Below, one piece after another: positions 1-7,306 of a stretch of 64,000 nt of DNA. Each line of letters opens with the position of its first letter. Position 1 is the stretch's first letter. The notes below the pieces were generated by a model. That model was not told where the DNA came from and did not search any database. It saw nothing but the letters and a program-made list of their open reading frames with translations. Location: NCBI RefSeq assembly GCF_963974515.1, contig NZ_CAXBDD010000002.1:62001-126000 (forward strand), written 5' to 3'. The stretch comes from Sunxiuqinia sp963974515. Lineage in GTDB: Bacteria > Bacteroidota > Bacteroidia > Bacteroidales > Prolixibacteraceae. The position numbers and the translations under genes were made by a program.

Positions 1-270
1 AGGACCGCAGCCGTAATCCAAGCTTTTTGCATGCTCAAACAGCAAGGGAGCTGCTGCATCAATCGCCCGGGATAAAAATTTCAAATAGCCGCGATGATGC
101 AAGCCATTGTTGTGCTGAAGGTAGCGTCTTTCCTCCTCCTCCTCCGAAGGCAACAAATCCGGCGGCACAAAAATTAACCGACATTCAGGACAATGCAGAT
201 ACTGTCTCATATCGGGGCCGCCGATGGGTAAAAGCTTTTGCTGATTTTCGCACAAAGTACAAGAAGTCAT
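1..270 (-). CDS. SAM-dependent methyltransferase, N-terminal part (cut by window edge)
   Basis: The complement from ATG at 270 down to base 1 is open for 90 codons and runs off the left edge. The first 30 residues hold two CxxC pairs (CTLC at 4-7, CPEC at 27-30), a zinc-ribbon-like head. A short linker with a run of five Glu follows, then an RRYLQHNN segment, and the visible part ends in SLDYGCGP, the start of the glycine-rich SAM-binding motif I of class I methyltransferases. Proteins with this head usually carry a Methyltransf_11-type or similar domain, but the substrate cannot be read from this fragment. The start is the only ATG that keeps the first CxxC pair. Identification as a class I methyltransferase is fairly secure; everything after residue 90 is outside the window. 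Confidence 0.72.
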   Translation of the reverse strand, partial: MTSCTLCENQQKLLPIGGPDMRQYLHCPECRLIFVPPDLLPSEEEEERRYLQHNNGLHHRGYLKFLSRAIDAAAPLLFEHAKSLDYGCGP

Positions 271-335
271 CTTTATTTTTTGTGTCACAAGCACAAAGCT
301 AAGAAATTATGAACATAAAACATGCGCCCGTACAC

Positions 336-368
336 AAAAAAAGCCACTCAAATTGAGCAGCTTTTTGC
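336..368 (-). terminator. Rho-independent terminator after tRNA-Asp
   Basis: Read on the minus strand, the sequence just after the promoter-distal tRNA-Asp forms an A-rich stem (AAAAAGCTGCTC paired with GAGTGGCTTTTT, two G-T wobbles, loop of about 5) that ends in a run of T. It is placed to end transcription of the two-tRNA unit. Confidence 0.65.
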
Positions 369-371
369 TTG

Positions 372-445
372 CGGTGACGACGAGACTCGAACTCGCGACC
401 CTCGGCGTGACAGGCCGATATTCTAACCAACTGAACTACGCCACC
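372..445 (-). tRNA. tRNA-Asp (GTC), copy 1
   Basis: A 74-nt cloverleaf on the minus strand. The acceptor stem is GGTGGCG paired with CGTCACC (one G-T wobble), the discriminator is G, the D-arm contains AGTTCAGTTGGTTAGA, the anticodon loop is CTGTCAC (anticodon GTC, Asp), and the T-arm has GAGTTCGAGTCTC. CCA is not encoded. It is identical over its full length to the second copy at 605-678 and is the promoter-distal copy. Confidence 0.95.
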
Positions 446-499
446 TTTTTTAATCCGGAATAAGTTAAAAACTTATTCGAAGTAAACTATTTTTAATCA

Positions 500-515
500 T
501 TAAAAAGAACGTTTT
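500..515. repeat. 16-nt direct repeat in tRNA spacer, copy 1
   Basis: The sequence TTAAAAAGAACGTTTT occurs here and again at 586-601, next to the end of the other tRNA. Between the two copies lie two inverted repeats: CCCGAG/CTCGGG at 529-542 and GCTAATTT/AAATTAGC at 553-581. The repeat may be a remnant of the duplication that produced the two tRNA genes, or part of a processing signal. Confidence 0.7.
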
Positions 516-585
516 CGCTGCGAACGATCCCGAGTGCTCGGGAAACTCGCGAGCTAATTTAACAAATTAAGTCAAATTAGCGTGT

Positions 586-601
586 TTAAAAAGAACGTTT
601 T
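586..601. repeat. 16-nt direct repeat in tRNA spacer, copy 2
   Basis: Second copy of TTAAAAAGAACGTTTT, 3 bases from the 3' end of tRNA-Asp copy 2. It is identical to 500-515. Confidence 0.7.
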
Positions 602-604
602 GTG

Positions 605-678
605 CGGTGACGACGAGACTCGAACTCGCGACCCTCGGCGTGACAGGCCGATATTCTAACCAACTGAACTACGCCACC
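605..678 (-). tRNA. tRNA-Asp (GTC), copy 2
   Basis: Identical 74-nt tRNA-Asp on the minus strand with anticodon GTC, 159 bp upstream (in transcription order) of copy 1. It is the promoter-proximal gene: a TTG-N19-TATATTTG promoter lies about 47 bp upstream. No encoded CCA. Confidence 0.95.
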
Positions 679-724
679 ATTTTTCTTTAGAACCCTCGTG
701 AAATGCTATTTTCAAAAGGCTCTG

Positions 725-754
725 CAAATATAGACTTTCTTTTTTTCTCTGCAA
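725..754 (-). promoter_or_regulatory. Bacteroidota-type promoter of the tRNA-Asp pair
   Basis: On the minus strand a TTG (752-754) is followed after exactly 19 bases by TATATTTG (725-732), an exact match to the -33/-7 consensus of the Bacteroidota primary sigma factor. It lies 47 bp before tRNA-Asp copy 2. Confidence 0.75.
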
Positions 755-859
755 TAGCAAAACTCAAAAAAATGATTGCTTCGATTTCGGGGAAGCTGGC
801 GGTTTTTAGGTTTCTAAACCTAGCCCTCTAATTTTCAAATTTATAAATCCGCCGGCCAA

Positions 860-1768
860 CTATTTAACGATATTTTCAAACTTCAATTTTTTTTCTCCGG
901 ACCAGCGATAAGCGGTCAATTTTCCGTCGCGACTGATGCACGAATCCAAACAGCAGATGTTTGGAGCCAAAATATTGTCTCCATTTTTCAAACAATAATG
1001 ACCAAAAAAGACGATGGGGTCGTCAACTCCATAAGGCTTTCTTTCGCCGTTCACTTCGGGCGGAATGGTATATGGAGGCAAATCGAAACGACTTTCAAAC
1101 GACAACTCCTGAAAATTCATACCTTGAGGATTCAACCACCATTTGGATCGAAAACTTCGGTGTGCCTGGCCTTTGTTATCAAAAACCAACAGGTCTTTTG
1201 GAAGCTGAAAGTCGATTCCTTTGCAAGTTTGCCAGAATGCCACAGAAAGTTCAGAGCTATTTTTACTGACTTTGCGCAAGAAGCTTTTCTTCAATCTTCC
1301 CTCTGTTATATGCTCTTTTAGCAATGCAATGTTTTCATCTCGCCAGCAGGCATGTACAATTCGAATTCCATCAAGCTCAAGAAACATGGGCAAGGTGCGC
1401 ATCCATTTCAAGTGATCTCTGTATTCTTCAGGAAATGGAGCGAACTCTTCCAGAGTTTGATTTAAAGGCAAACGATACTTGGATAAACGTTTATTAAAGA
1501 GCTTGCCCGATTTGTCTTTCAAATCGAACAGAATGGCGTTTAGCTCGTGATTTCCCAGGATAGCGAGGGCACTTCCTGCGTCGACCATGTTACGCACCAG
1601 GTTAACCGTATCACGAATGCGAGGCCCCCGGTTTATAAAATCGCCGACGAATACCGCCTTACGGGTTTGGTGAGAAAAAAAACCATCCTGTTTTTCATAT
1701 CCCATGGACTTCAGCAAATCTTTCAAGATACCTGCCTGCCCATGCACATCGCCTATAATATCGTACAT
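860..1768 (-). CDS. Metallophosphoesterase (calcineurin-like / PPP-type phosphatase)
   Basis: A 302-residue protein starting MYDIIGDVHGQ. The family signature is complete: GDVHG near residue 6, GDFINRGP about 45 residues later, and GNHE further on, which together supply the Asp, His and Asn ligands of the two-metal site. It resembles the PPP/ApaH group (Ser/Thr phosphatase or dinucleoside polyphosphatase) rather than nucleases of the same fold; the substrate is not deducible. The frame stays open further upstream to 1894, but the residues added there are not conserved-looking and the GDVHG motif normally sits within the first ten residues, so the ATG at 1768 is chosen. It is a single gene; a signal peptide is absent, so it is cytoplasmic. 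Confidence 0.85.
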   Translation of the reverse strand: MYDIIGDVHGQAGILKDLLKSMGYEKQDGFFSHQTRKAVFVGDFINRGPRIRDTVNLVRNMVDAGSALAILGNHELNAILFDLKDKSGKLFNKRLSKYRLPLNQTLEEFAPFPEEYRDHLKWMRTLPMFLELDGIRIVHACWRDENIALLKEHITEGRLKKSFLRKVSKNSSELSVAFWQTCKGIDFQLPKDLLVFDNKGQAHRSFRSKWWLNPQGMNFQELSFESRFDLPPYTIPPEVNGERKPYGVDDPIVFFGHYCLKNGDNILAPNICCLDSCISRDGKLTAYRWSGEKKLKFENIVK

Positions 1769-1977
1769 AAAAAGTAGTCCATTTATGGGAGGCAAGTTAT
1801 CACTTTTATCAAAAACACAAGAAAAATGACCATGGAAATTCGCGTTAAATTCATTTGTGCTTTCCTCCCGGCAGAAAGACACTGGAGGAATCAACTTTAC
1901 TCAGCCATCCATCGATGCTCTCAACGGACTGAACAGTGCAGATACAGCGCCGCAAGTCTTTGTTGTACACCAGCCAA

Positions 1978-2012
1978 AAAGAAAGGGCTTCCTTCCGGCA
2001 GCCCTTTCTTTA
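1978..2012 (-). terminator. Terminator after the galactose operon
   Basis: A 10-bp stem AGAAAGGGCT/AGCCCTTTCT with a loop of about 10, followed on the minus strand by CTTTTTGG. It lies about 30 bp past the stop of the sugar transporter gene. The stem is nearly symmetric and could also work for the + strand, where no gene needs it. Confidence 0.7.
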
Positions 2013-2042
2013 CTATATTAACGTGATTTTAACAACCAATTT

Positions 2043-3548
2043 CTACATTCCGTCAGCCTCAGCCGCTCCAATTATGGTTTTACCTTCAAGGCTATTATCG
2101 TCGGCTCTTTTTGTGACTTTACTGCCGATAGCTCCGTAGAACAACAGATAGGCTAAACCTGCCACAATTACCCAATAGCTTATTTCATAATTGGCAACAT
2201 CGGCAATCCATCCTTGCACCAATGGCAGAATACCACCACCAGCAACCAACACCATGAAAATTCCGGATGCTGCTGCGAGGTATTTACCCAAGCCTTCAAC
2301 AGCAAGGTTGAAAATACTTCCCCACATAATTGAGGTACATAATCCAACCAAGGCCAAGAAGAAAAACTTAATCGGGACAGCAACCAACCCAAATTTGACA
2401 GCTCCGGCCACCACGTTAAAAGTCGGCATGGAGATCACCGTTTGAGGTGGCCAGAATATGGCCAAAAGAACCAGCGCCAATCCAACGAACGAAGCAGTAC
2501 TCAACATTTTTCGACTGGCAATTTTGTCTCCAAATGCAGCTCCAAATAAACGTCCTGCCAACATCAACAGCCAGTAGATACCAACTACTCCACCTGCAAT
2601 ACCTGCTCCGATGCCCAACCCGGGGGTGTCCCGACCCTCCACAATTTTCAAGGCACTTTCATAAGATATCTCGCTAACTACACGATTCCTATAGCTTTTA
2701 TCACCCATATTTTGATCGTCTTGAGCTTTAAGCTCCTGCAGGTAATCCGGATCTGATTGCTGTTTATTATAGTCTGCTATAATCTCTTCGGACTGAGCAA
2801 TCGTTGGCGTGGTCATGTATAGATTAGCCATTCCCGGCGTTCCAACTTCAACACCAACATAGACAAAAATGGCGATTGCACCTAAAACAAAATGTCGAAA
2901 TGTCAATGCTCCTGACATCATTTTGCCAAGTGGTTCTTTAGGCTGATCGGCATGAGGTTCAGGAATTCTAGCGACCAACAAAATAAAAAACACCAGGGCA
3001 AAAACACCTAATGCGATATACAAAATGGGAAAAACATCGGTAATATTGGCTTTCGTTGCCTCTCCAATCAGGATTCCGACAAACACAGGCGTAAAAGTGG
3101 CCATGACCGAGTTAAACGACCCACCAACCTGAATAAGTTGGTTTCCTTTGTTACCTTCTCCTCCCAACGTGTTCAGCATCGGGTTTACAACAATGTTTAA
3201 CAGACACATGGAGAAACCAGCAATGAATGCTCCCAACAAATAAACAGCAAAACTTTCAGCATGGCCCGAAAGATATTGAATTCCAACTCCTACGAAACCT
3301 ACAGCAACCGCAATTAAAGCTGTTTTTTTGTAACCCACTTTCTGAAGAAGAATACCTCCCGGGATACCTATAACGGCATATGCGATGAAGTTTGCCAGGT
3401 TACCCAACATCCCAAGCGAGTTGGAGACGTTGAACTGGTTTTTCAGCACAATTCCCATCGGTGCGGCCAAATTTGTGATAAACGAGATCATCCCGAAAAG
3501 CAGGATCATCATAATAATCGGCAGTAAGTAACTTTTGTTTTTGTTCAT
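2043..3548 (-). CDS. Sugar MFS transporter (probable galactose/glucose permease)
   Basis: A 501-residue polytopic protein with twelve or so hydrophobic segments. The first half resembles the FucP/GluP (FHS) branch of the major facilitator family, with an NPMLNTLGG segment followed by NQLIQVGGSFN, near where that branch has its conserved NP-LG and asparagine-rich motif. Between the two six-helix bundles is an unusually long polar loop (about residues 240-305) rich in Asp, Glu and Gln. It is the third gene of the galT-galK-transporter operon, 132 bp after galK, and a terminator follows it, so it most likely brings galactose (or a galactose-containing sugar) across the inner membrane by proton or sodium symport. 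Substrate assignment rests on context, not on a recognised binding residue. Confidence 0.82.
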   Translation of the reverse strand: MNKNKSYLLPIIMMILLFGMISFITNLAAPMGIVLKNQFNVSNSLGMLGNLANFIAYAVIGIPGGILLQKVGYKKTALIAVAVGFVGVGIQYLSGHAESFAVYLLGAFIAGFSMCLLNIVVNPMLNTLGGEGNKGNQLIQVGGSFNSVMATFTPVFVGILIGEATKANITDVFPILYIALGVFALVFFILLVARIPEPHADQPKEPLGKMMSGALTFRHFVLGAIAIFVYVGVEVGTPGMANLYMTTPTIAQSEEIIADYNKQQSDPDYLQELKAQDDQNMGDKSYRNRVVSEISYESALKIVEGRDTPGLGIGAGIAGGVVGIYWLLMLAGRLFGAAFGDKIASRKMLSTASFVGLALVLLAIFWPPQTVISMPTFNVVAGAVKFGLVAVPIKFFFLALVGLCTSIMWGSIFNLAVEGLGKYLAAASGIFMVLVAGGGILPLVQGWIADVANYEISYWVIVAGLAYLLFYGAIGSKVTKRADDNSLEGKTIIGAAEADGM

Positions 3549-3680
3549 GATAAATAACTTTAGGCTGATTAATTATTTCTTACTTCTATTGATTTTAGTT
3601 GAAACAATACTATCTATTTTTAAAGCTCCATGCAAATTTCAGAAAATAAACGATTTCTGAAACTTTTATCAGGTAACTTT

Positions 3681-4970
3681 TCAAAGCTCGAGTTTTACAG
3701 ACCCTTTATTTCTTATGAACAATTTGTGGCAAGATCCTTTGCCATAAACATGCTCAAGTGTGTTGACGTACTCATCCAGCTTATTTTGTGGCACAAATGC
3801 CTGGATTGTTCCGCCAAATCCACCACCATGGACGCGCCATGCGCCAGATCCTTTCAGCACCATTTCGCTCAAAGCCAAAGCCAATGACACCACTTGTTCG
3901 TCTTTATGTACCACATCAAAAATATTCTGATTGTACATGTACGAGCTATACCCCGACTCAACCACCATCTTCAGGAAAGCATCGAAATCGTTATCTTCCA
4001 AGGCTGCCACCTGATCAACAACCCGTTGGTTGTCTCCCTGAAAGTGGTAAGCACGCAAGATGGCGCGGTCTCCAGTTTTCTTGCGAATCTCCGGGATTTT
4101 TTCTACGATTTGCTCCAGCGTTACTTCGCGCAACACTTTGGCACCGAGTTCCGCAGCAACCGCCTTCATTTCAGTTGGCAAAGAGGCATACTCAGCCTGT
4201 GAAGCCGGGTCGTCGTGTCCCCCACCCACATCGGTAATCACCAGTGAAAATCCTGTTGACACAAAATCAAAATCAACTTCCTTGACGATTGGTTTTGAAG
4301 GATCTTCAAAGTCAATGGTGATTAAGCCACCAACTGAGCAAGCTGTTTGATCCATCAAGCCGCAAGGCTTTCCGAAATAGTTGTTTTCAGACCACTGACC
4401 AATGATTGCATTTTCAACGGCACTCATCTTGCCATCGTTGAACAGATTGTTGACAATCGCGCCAACCAATACTTCAAACGAAGCCGAGGAGCTTAGTCCC
4501 GAACCTTTTGGCACACGGCCTTCAACACAAGCGTCGAAACCGCCAATTTCGTAACCAGATTCTTTCATTCGTGCACAAATACCACGCACCAATGAAGTTG
4601 ACGTGTAAAACTTCGATTCATCAATACTTAAATCTGAAAGATCGACCTGAAACTCGGGATAACCAGCCGACTTGATCCGAATGATGTTGCTGTTGTTTTT
4701 AGCGGCAACAGCAGCCATATCCAAGTTTACAGCTCCGGCCAAAACACGTCCGTAGTTGTGATCGGTATGGTTACCGCCTATTTCGGTACGTCCCGGAGAG
4801 CTAAAAAGCGCGACATCATCGTTCCCATATGTTTTTTCGAACTCACTCATCAGGCTTGCATAACGATCGGCCTGCTCTTTCAAAACGACAGTATCAGTTC
4901 CGTATAATTCCTCAAACAGTGGATGGTTGCCACCATTGATCTTTTCATTCAATGCACTAATTTTTGTCAT
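3681..4970 (-). CDS. galK: Galactokinase, variant sugar-binding motif
   Basis: A 429-residue GHMP-family kinase that phosphorylates galactose at C1 in the Leloir pathway. The three family motifs are present: PGRTEIGGNHTDH at residues 59-71, the phosphate loop VPKGSGLSSSAS at 153-164, and the C-terminal GSGAWRVHGGGFGGT. The catalytic base is expected at D207 (GLMDQ). In standard galactokinases the first motif reads GEHTD; here the Glu is Asn67, while Arg61 and Asp70 are kept. The gene lies between galT (22 bp) and the sugar transporter, so its role in galactose use is well supported by context. The Glu-to-Asn change is typical of a subgroup of galactokinase-like proteins and could alter sugar preference. 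Confidence 0.88.
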   Translation of the reverse strand: MTKISALNEKINGGNHPLFEELYGTDTVVLKEQADRYASLMSEFEKTYGNDDVALFSSPGRTEIGGNHTDHNYGRVLAGAVNLDMAAVAAKNNSNIIRIKSAGYPEFQVDLSDLSIDESKFYTSTSLVRGICARMKESGYEIGGFDACVEGRVPKGSGLSSSASFEVLVGAIVNNLFNDGKMSAVENAIIGQWSENNYFGKPCGLMDQTACSVGGLITIDFEDPSKPIVKEVDFDFVSTGFSLVITDVGGGHDDPASQAEYASLPTEMKAVAAELGAKVLREVTLEQIVEKIPEIRKKTGDRAILRAYHFQGDNQRVVDQVAALEDNDFDAFLKMVVESGYSSYMYNQNIFDVVHKDEQVVSLALALSEMVLKGSGAWRVHGGGFGGTIQAFVPQNKLDEYVNTLEHVYGKGSCHKLFIRNKGSVKLEL

Positions 4971-4992
4971 AATTCTATTGTGTTTTAGTTAT

Positions 4993-6045
4993 TTATTTAA
5001 TGCTTGTTTTATAATGAATGTCTGACAAGTCGCGCAGGCGTTGGGCGGCTTGTTCGGCTGTAATATCGCGTTGTGGAGTTGCCAGCATTTCGTAGCCAAC
5101 CATGAATTTTTTGACTGTTGCCGATCGTAGCAGCGGCGGATAAAAATGCATGTGCAGGTGCCATTCCGGGTAGTCTTTGCCATCCGTTGGCGCTTGGTGC
5201 AAGCCCGCCGAATAGGCAAACGAAGTTTCAAACAAGTTATCATACTTCACGGTCAGCTTTTTGTAAATATCAGCCAGACCATCTTTTTCAGCATCGGTAA
5301 GCTGAAGGATGTTTTGAACAGCCCGACGACTGAGAATCATTGTTTCGAACGGCCAAACAGCCCAGTACGGGACCAGGGCAACGAAATGTTCGTTTTCGAC
5401 CAGGATCCGTTCTTTCTTTTCCAGCTCAGCTTGCAGGTAGTCGCTCAGAAGTGTTCGCCCGTGCTTGTCAAAATAGCTTTTCTGGGTTTCCGACTCTTTG
5501 GCCGGCTCTACCGGCACCGACGAGGACGACCAAACTTGCCCATGCGGATGTGGATTGGAACACCCCATAATGGCACCTTTATTTTCAAAAATCTGAACGT
5601 AATTAATCTGTTCTTTCTCTCCAAGTTCCTTGAACTGCTCACACCAAACATCCACGACTTTGCGAATATCTCCCACTTCCATTTCAGGAATGGTCAGGCT
5701 GTGGTTTTCGCTAAAGCAAATGACCTTGCAAATACCGCTTTCGCTTTTGGCCTGAAAAAGGCTTCCTTCATTAACTCCCCCTTCAGGCGTATCTGTCAGC
5801 AAGGCGCTGAAATCGTTTGTGAAAACGAAGGTTCCTTTGTAATCCGGATTTTTATGGCCACCGGCTCTTTCGTTTCCGGCACATAAATAGCAAGATGGAT
5901 CGTACTGCGGGCGTTCGTCAACGATCGCTTTTTCAACTTGCCCCTGCCATGGCCTTTTTGACCGATGCGGCGAGACCAAAATCCAATCATTTGTCAGCGG
6001 ATTTAATCGCGTGTGTGGGTGATCTTTACTGTTAAAACTATTCAT
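4993..6045 (-). CDS. galT: Galactose-1-phosphate uridylyltransferase
   Basis: A 350-residue enzyme that exchanges UMP between UDP-glucose and galactose-1-phosphate. Visible family marks are HPHTRLNPLTNDWILVSPHR at the N-terminus, the zinc-type CYLCAGNER segment, and the active-site CSNPHPHGQVWSS, in which the second His of HPH forms the uridylyl intermediate. The start is placed at the ATG at 6045 (MNSFNSKDHPHTR). An upstream in-frame start at 6138 would run back through the promoter and operator found at 6065-6110 and adds residues with no family match. It is the first gene of the galT-galK-transporter operon. Confidence 0.93.
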   Translation of the reverse strand: MNSFNSKDHPHTRLNPLTNDWILVSPHRSKRPWQGQVEKAIVDERPQYDPSCYLCAGNERAGGHKNPDYKGTFVFTNDFSALLTDTPEGGVNEGSLFQAKSESGICKVICFSENHSLTIPEMEVGDIRKVVDVWCEQFKELGEKEQINYVQIFENKGAIMGCSNPHPHGQVWSSSSVPVEPAKESETQKSYFDKHGRTLLSDYLQAELEKKERILVENEHFVALVPYWAVWPFETMILSRRAVQNILQLTDAEKDGLADIYKKLTVKYDNLFETSFAYSAGLHQAPTDGKDYPEWHLHMHFYPPLLRSATVKKFMVGYEMLATPQRDITAEQAAQRLRDLSDIHYKTSIK

Positions 6046-6064
6046 ATTCTCTTTATTTAAACCA

Positions 6065-6083
6065 ACTGGTGGGTACTGGTGGG
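6065..6083. promoter_or_regulatory. Candidate GntR operator at the galT promoter
   Basis: ACTGGTGGGTACTGGTGGG, a 9-bp unit given twice in tandem (period 10). The first 16 bases recur as the reverse complement at 7243-7258 between gntR and galM, and the motif was not noticed elsewhere in the window. It directly abuts the -7 box at 6084-6091, so bound protein would cover the transcription start and repress galT-galK-transporter. Confidence 0.7.
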
Positions 6084-6110
6084 CAAAACTACCGATAATT
6101 GTTTTTTCAA
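6084..6110 (-). promoter_or_regulatory. Promoter of galT operon
   Basis: Minus-strand TTG (6108-6110), 16 bases, then TAGTTTTG (6084-6091), matching TAnnTTTG. The spacing is shorter than the usual 19 but the -7 element is exact and lies 38 bp before the galT start. Confidence 0.55.
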
Positions 6111-6183
6111 ATTCGACGTTTTTTGTGTTGTAAAACACATTCAGATACGGACCTACCTAATTTACTTTCCACTCCTCATCGTT

Positions 6184-7182
6184 TTATAATGAATTCCTCC
6201 GAATTAAAGTCGACGGATTGCTCACTTGTTCTTTGGATCGTTCAGAAACCATTTTAGCCAACGTTTTTCCCATAAGCTGAAAATCAGTCGAAATAGTTGT
6301 AATTCCTCCAGCGACTACTTCTTTTAGCATGGTGTCGTTAAAAGAGACCAGTCCAAAATCCTGCCCTAGCGTCAGTTTATTCTCAGCCGCCATTTTTACT
6401 AATTTTACCAGGTTTCGGTCAGAAGGAACAAAATAAGCTTCTCCCCTTTCAATTGGACGATTAATTAAACTTCGTACAATTTCGTATTTAATCTTGTGCT
6501 CCTCACAGTATTTTTGAAAGCCGGTCATTCGTCCTTCCGGCTCTTTTCCTCCCGGAAAAACCATCACTAGTTTTTCGTATTTTTTCAGTAAATCTTCGCC
6601 CGATTGCAGCGCCTCGTAAACATCCGCTTCAAAGTCCTGATAAATGACCGGATAGTCGGCCAAATCAGCCTTTTTTCGATCTAAAATATAAACATTGTCT
6701 TTGGGCAAAACCGAAAGAATATCGACTGTATAATCAAAGGTAGCCGGCATAATAACATAGGAAGTATAATTGCCGGCAGCTTCCAAAATCAAATCCTTAA
6801 AAAGCTGAAAATTAAAATGGTGAAAATAAATATCGACATTAGATTTGATATCGAGGCTATTCAGAAAAGAGGTATAAACGTCTTCTTTAAAGGCGTTCAA
6901 CTCATCAAAAAGCAGAAAGATTCGCTGATCAACATTCACTTCTGTACTGTTGATATAGTATCCCTTGCCTGGAATGGAGCTGATAATTCCTTTTGCTTTC
7001 AGCTCATTAAAGGCCACCATCACCGTATCGCGTGAAAGATCAAATTCAGCACAGATCTGGTTTAAGGAAGGAATTTTATCGCCTAATTTGAGGTTTCCGT
7101 TTAAAATACCCTGATAAATTGAATTTATGATCTGGCGGTATTTCGGTATTCCGAGCGTATCATCAATCTGTATATTCTTCAC
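6184..7182 (-). CDS. GntR-family regulator with LacI-type sugar sensor, likely galactose regulator
   Basis: A 332-residue transcription factor. Residues 1-75 are a GntR winged helix (KYRQIINSIYQGI, DKIPSLNQICAEF, LSRDTVMVAFNELKAKGII, GKGYY). The remainder, from about residue 85, resembles a periplasmic-binding-protein/LacI sensor domain (RIFLLFDELN, then FGLVSFNDTM and a closing ITTISTDF). GntR heads joined to LacI-type sensors are known from AraR of Bacillus. The start is GTG. It sits between galT (same strand) and galM (divergent), and a shared 16-bp motif occurs at both neighbouring promoters, so it most likely represses the galactose genes and itself until a galactose-derived ligand binds. 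The ligand is inferred from context. Confidence 0.87.
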   Translation of the reverse strand: MKNIQIDDTLGIPKYRQIINSIYQGILNGNLKLGDKIPSLNQICAEFDLSRDTVMVAFNELKAKGIISSIPGKGYYINSTEVNVDQRIFLLFDELNAFKEDVYTSFLNSLDIKSNVDIYFHHFNFQLFKDLILEAAGNYTSYVIMPATFDYTVDILSVLPKDNVYILDRKKADLADYPVIYQDFEADVYEALQSGEDLLKKYEKLVMVFPGGKEPEGRMTGFQKYCEEHKIKYEIVRSLINRPIERGEAYFVPSDRNLVKLVKMAAENKLTLGQDFGLVSFNDTMLKEVVAGGITTISTDFQLMGKTLAKMVSERSKEQVSNPSTLIRRNSL

Positions 7183-7211
7183 AAAGTTTGTTTTTGTTTA
7201 GCTAAGAAGCC

Positions 7212-7219
7212 CAAATTTA
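7212..7219 (-). promoter_or_regulatory. -7 box of the gntR promoter
   Basis: Minus-strand TAAATTTG 29 bp before the gntR GTG start, with a TTG 21 bases upstream that touches the candidate operator at 7243-7258. Match to TAnnTTTG is exact, spacing is slightly long. Confidence 0.45.
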
Positions 7220-7242
7220 CAAATTTTCTCCAATTTTTATCA

Positions 7243-7258
7243 ACCAGTACCCACCAGT
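7243..7258. promoter_or_regulatory. Candidate GntR operator between gntR and galM
   Basis: ACCAGTACCCACCAGT is the exact reverse complement of 6065-6080 at the galT promoter. It lies in the -33 region of both the gntR and galM promoters, a position that would allow one regulator to control both and itself. Confidence 0.68.
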
Positions 7259-7271
7259 AAGTATCATTTAT

Positions 7272-7279
7272 TAAATTTG
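7272..7279 (+). promoter_or_regulatory. -7 box of the galM promoter
   Basis: TAAATTTG, an exact TAnnTTTG match, 27 bp before the galM ATG. A second TAAATTTG at 7293-7300 is too near the start codon to be the likely box. No good TTG is seen 19 bases upstream; instead the candidate operator covers that place. Confidence 0.45.
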
Positions 7280-7306
7280 TAGACTTATCACTTAAATTTG
7301 ACAAAA

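Noticed and set aside
372..678. tRNA-linked att sites or an integrated element
   Set aside because: No integrase or tail-end tRNA duplicate is nearby; the repeats lie only between the two tRNA genes.
807..822. 16-nt palindrome TAGGTTTCTAAACCTA downstream of the phosphatase gene
   Set aside because: No T tract follows on the minus strand, so it is not a clear terminator; no other function could be supported.
1769..1894. Upstream extension of the phosphatase gene (42 residues)
   Set aside because: The GDVHG motif normally lies at the N-terminus and the extra residues show no conservation, so the shorter start was used.
6046..6138. Upstream extension of galT
   Set aside because: It overlaps the promoter and operator and adds residues without family similarity.
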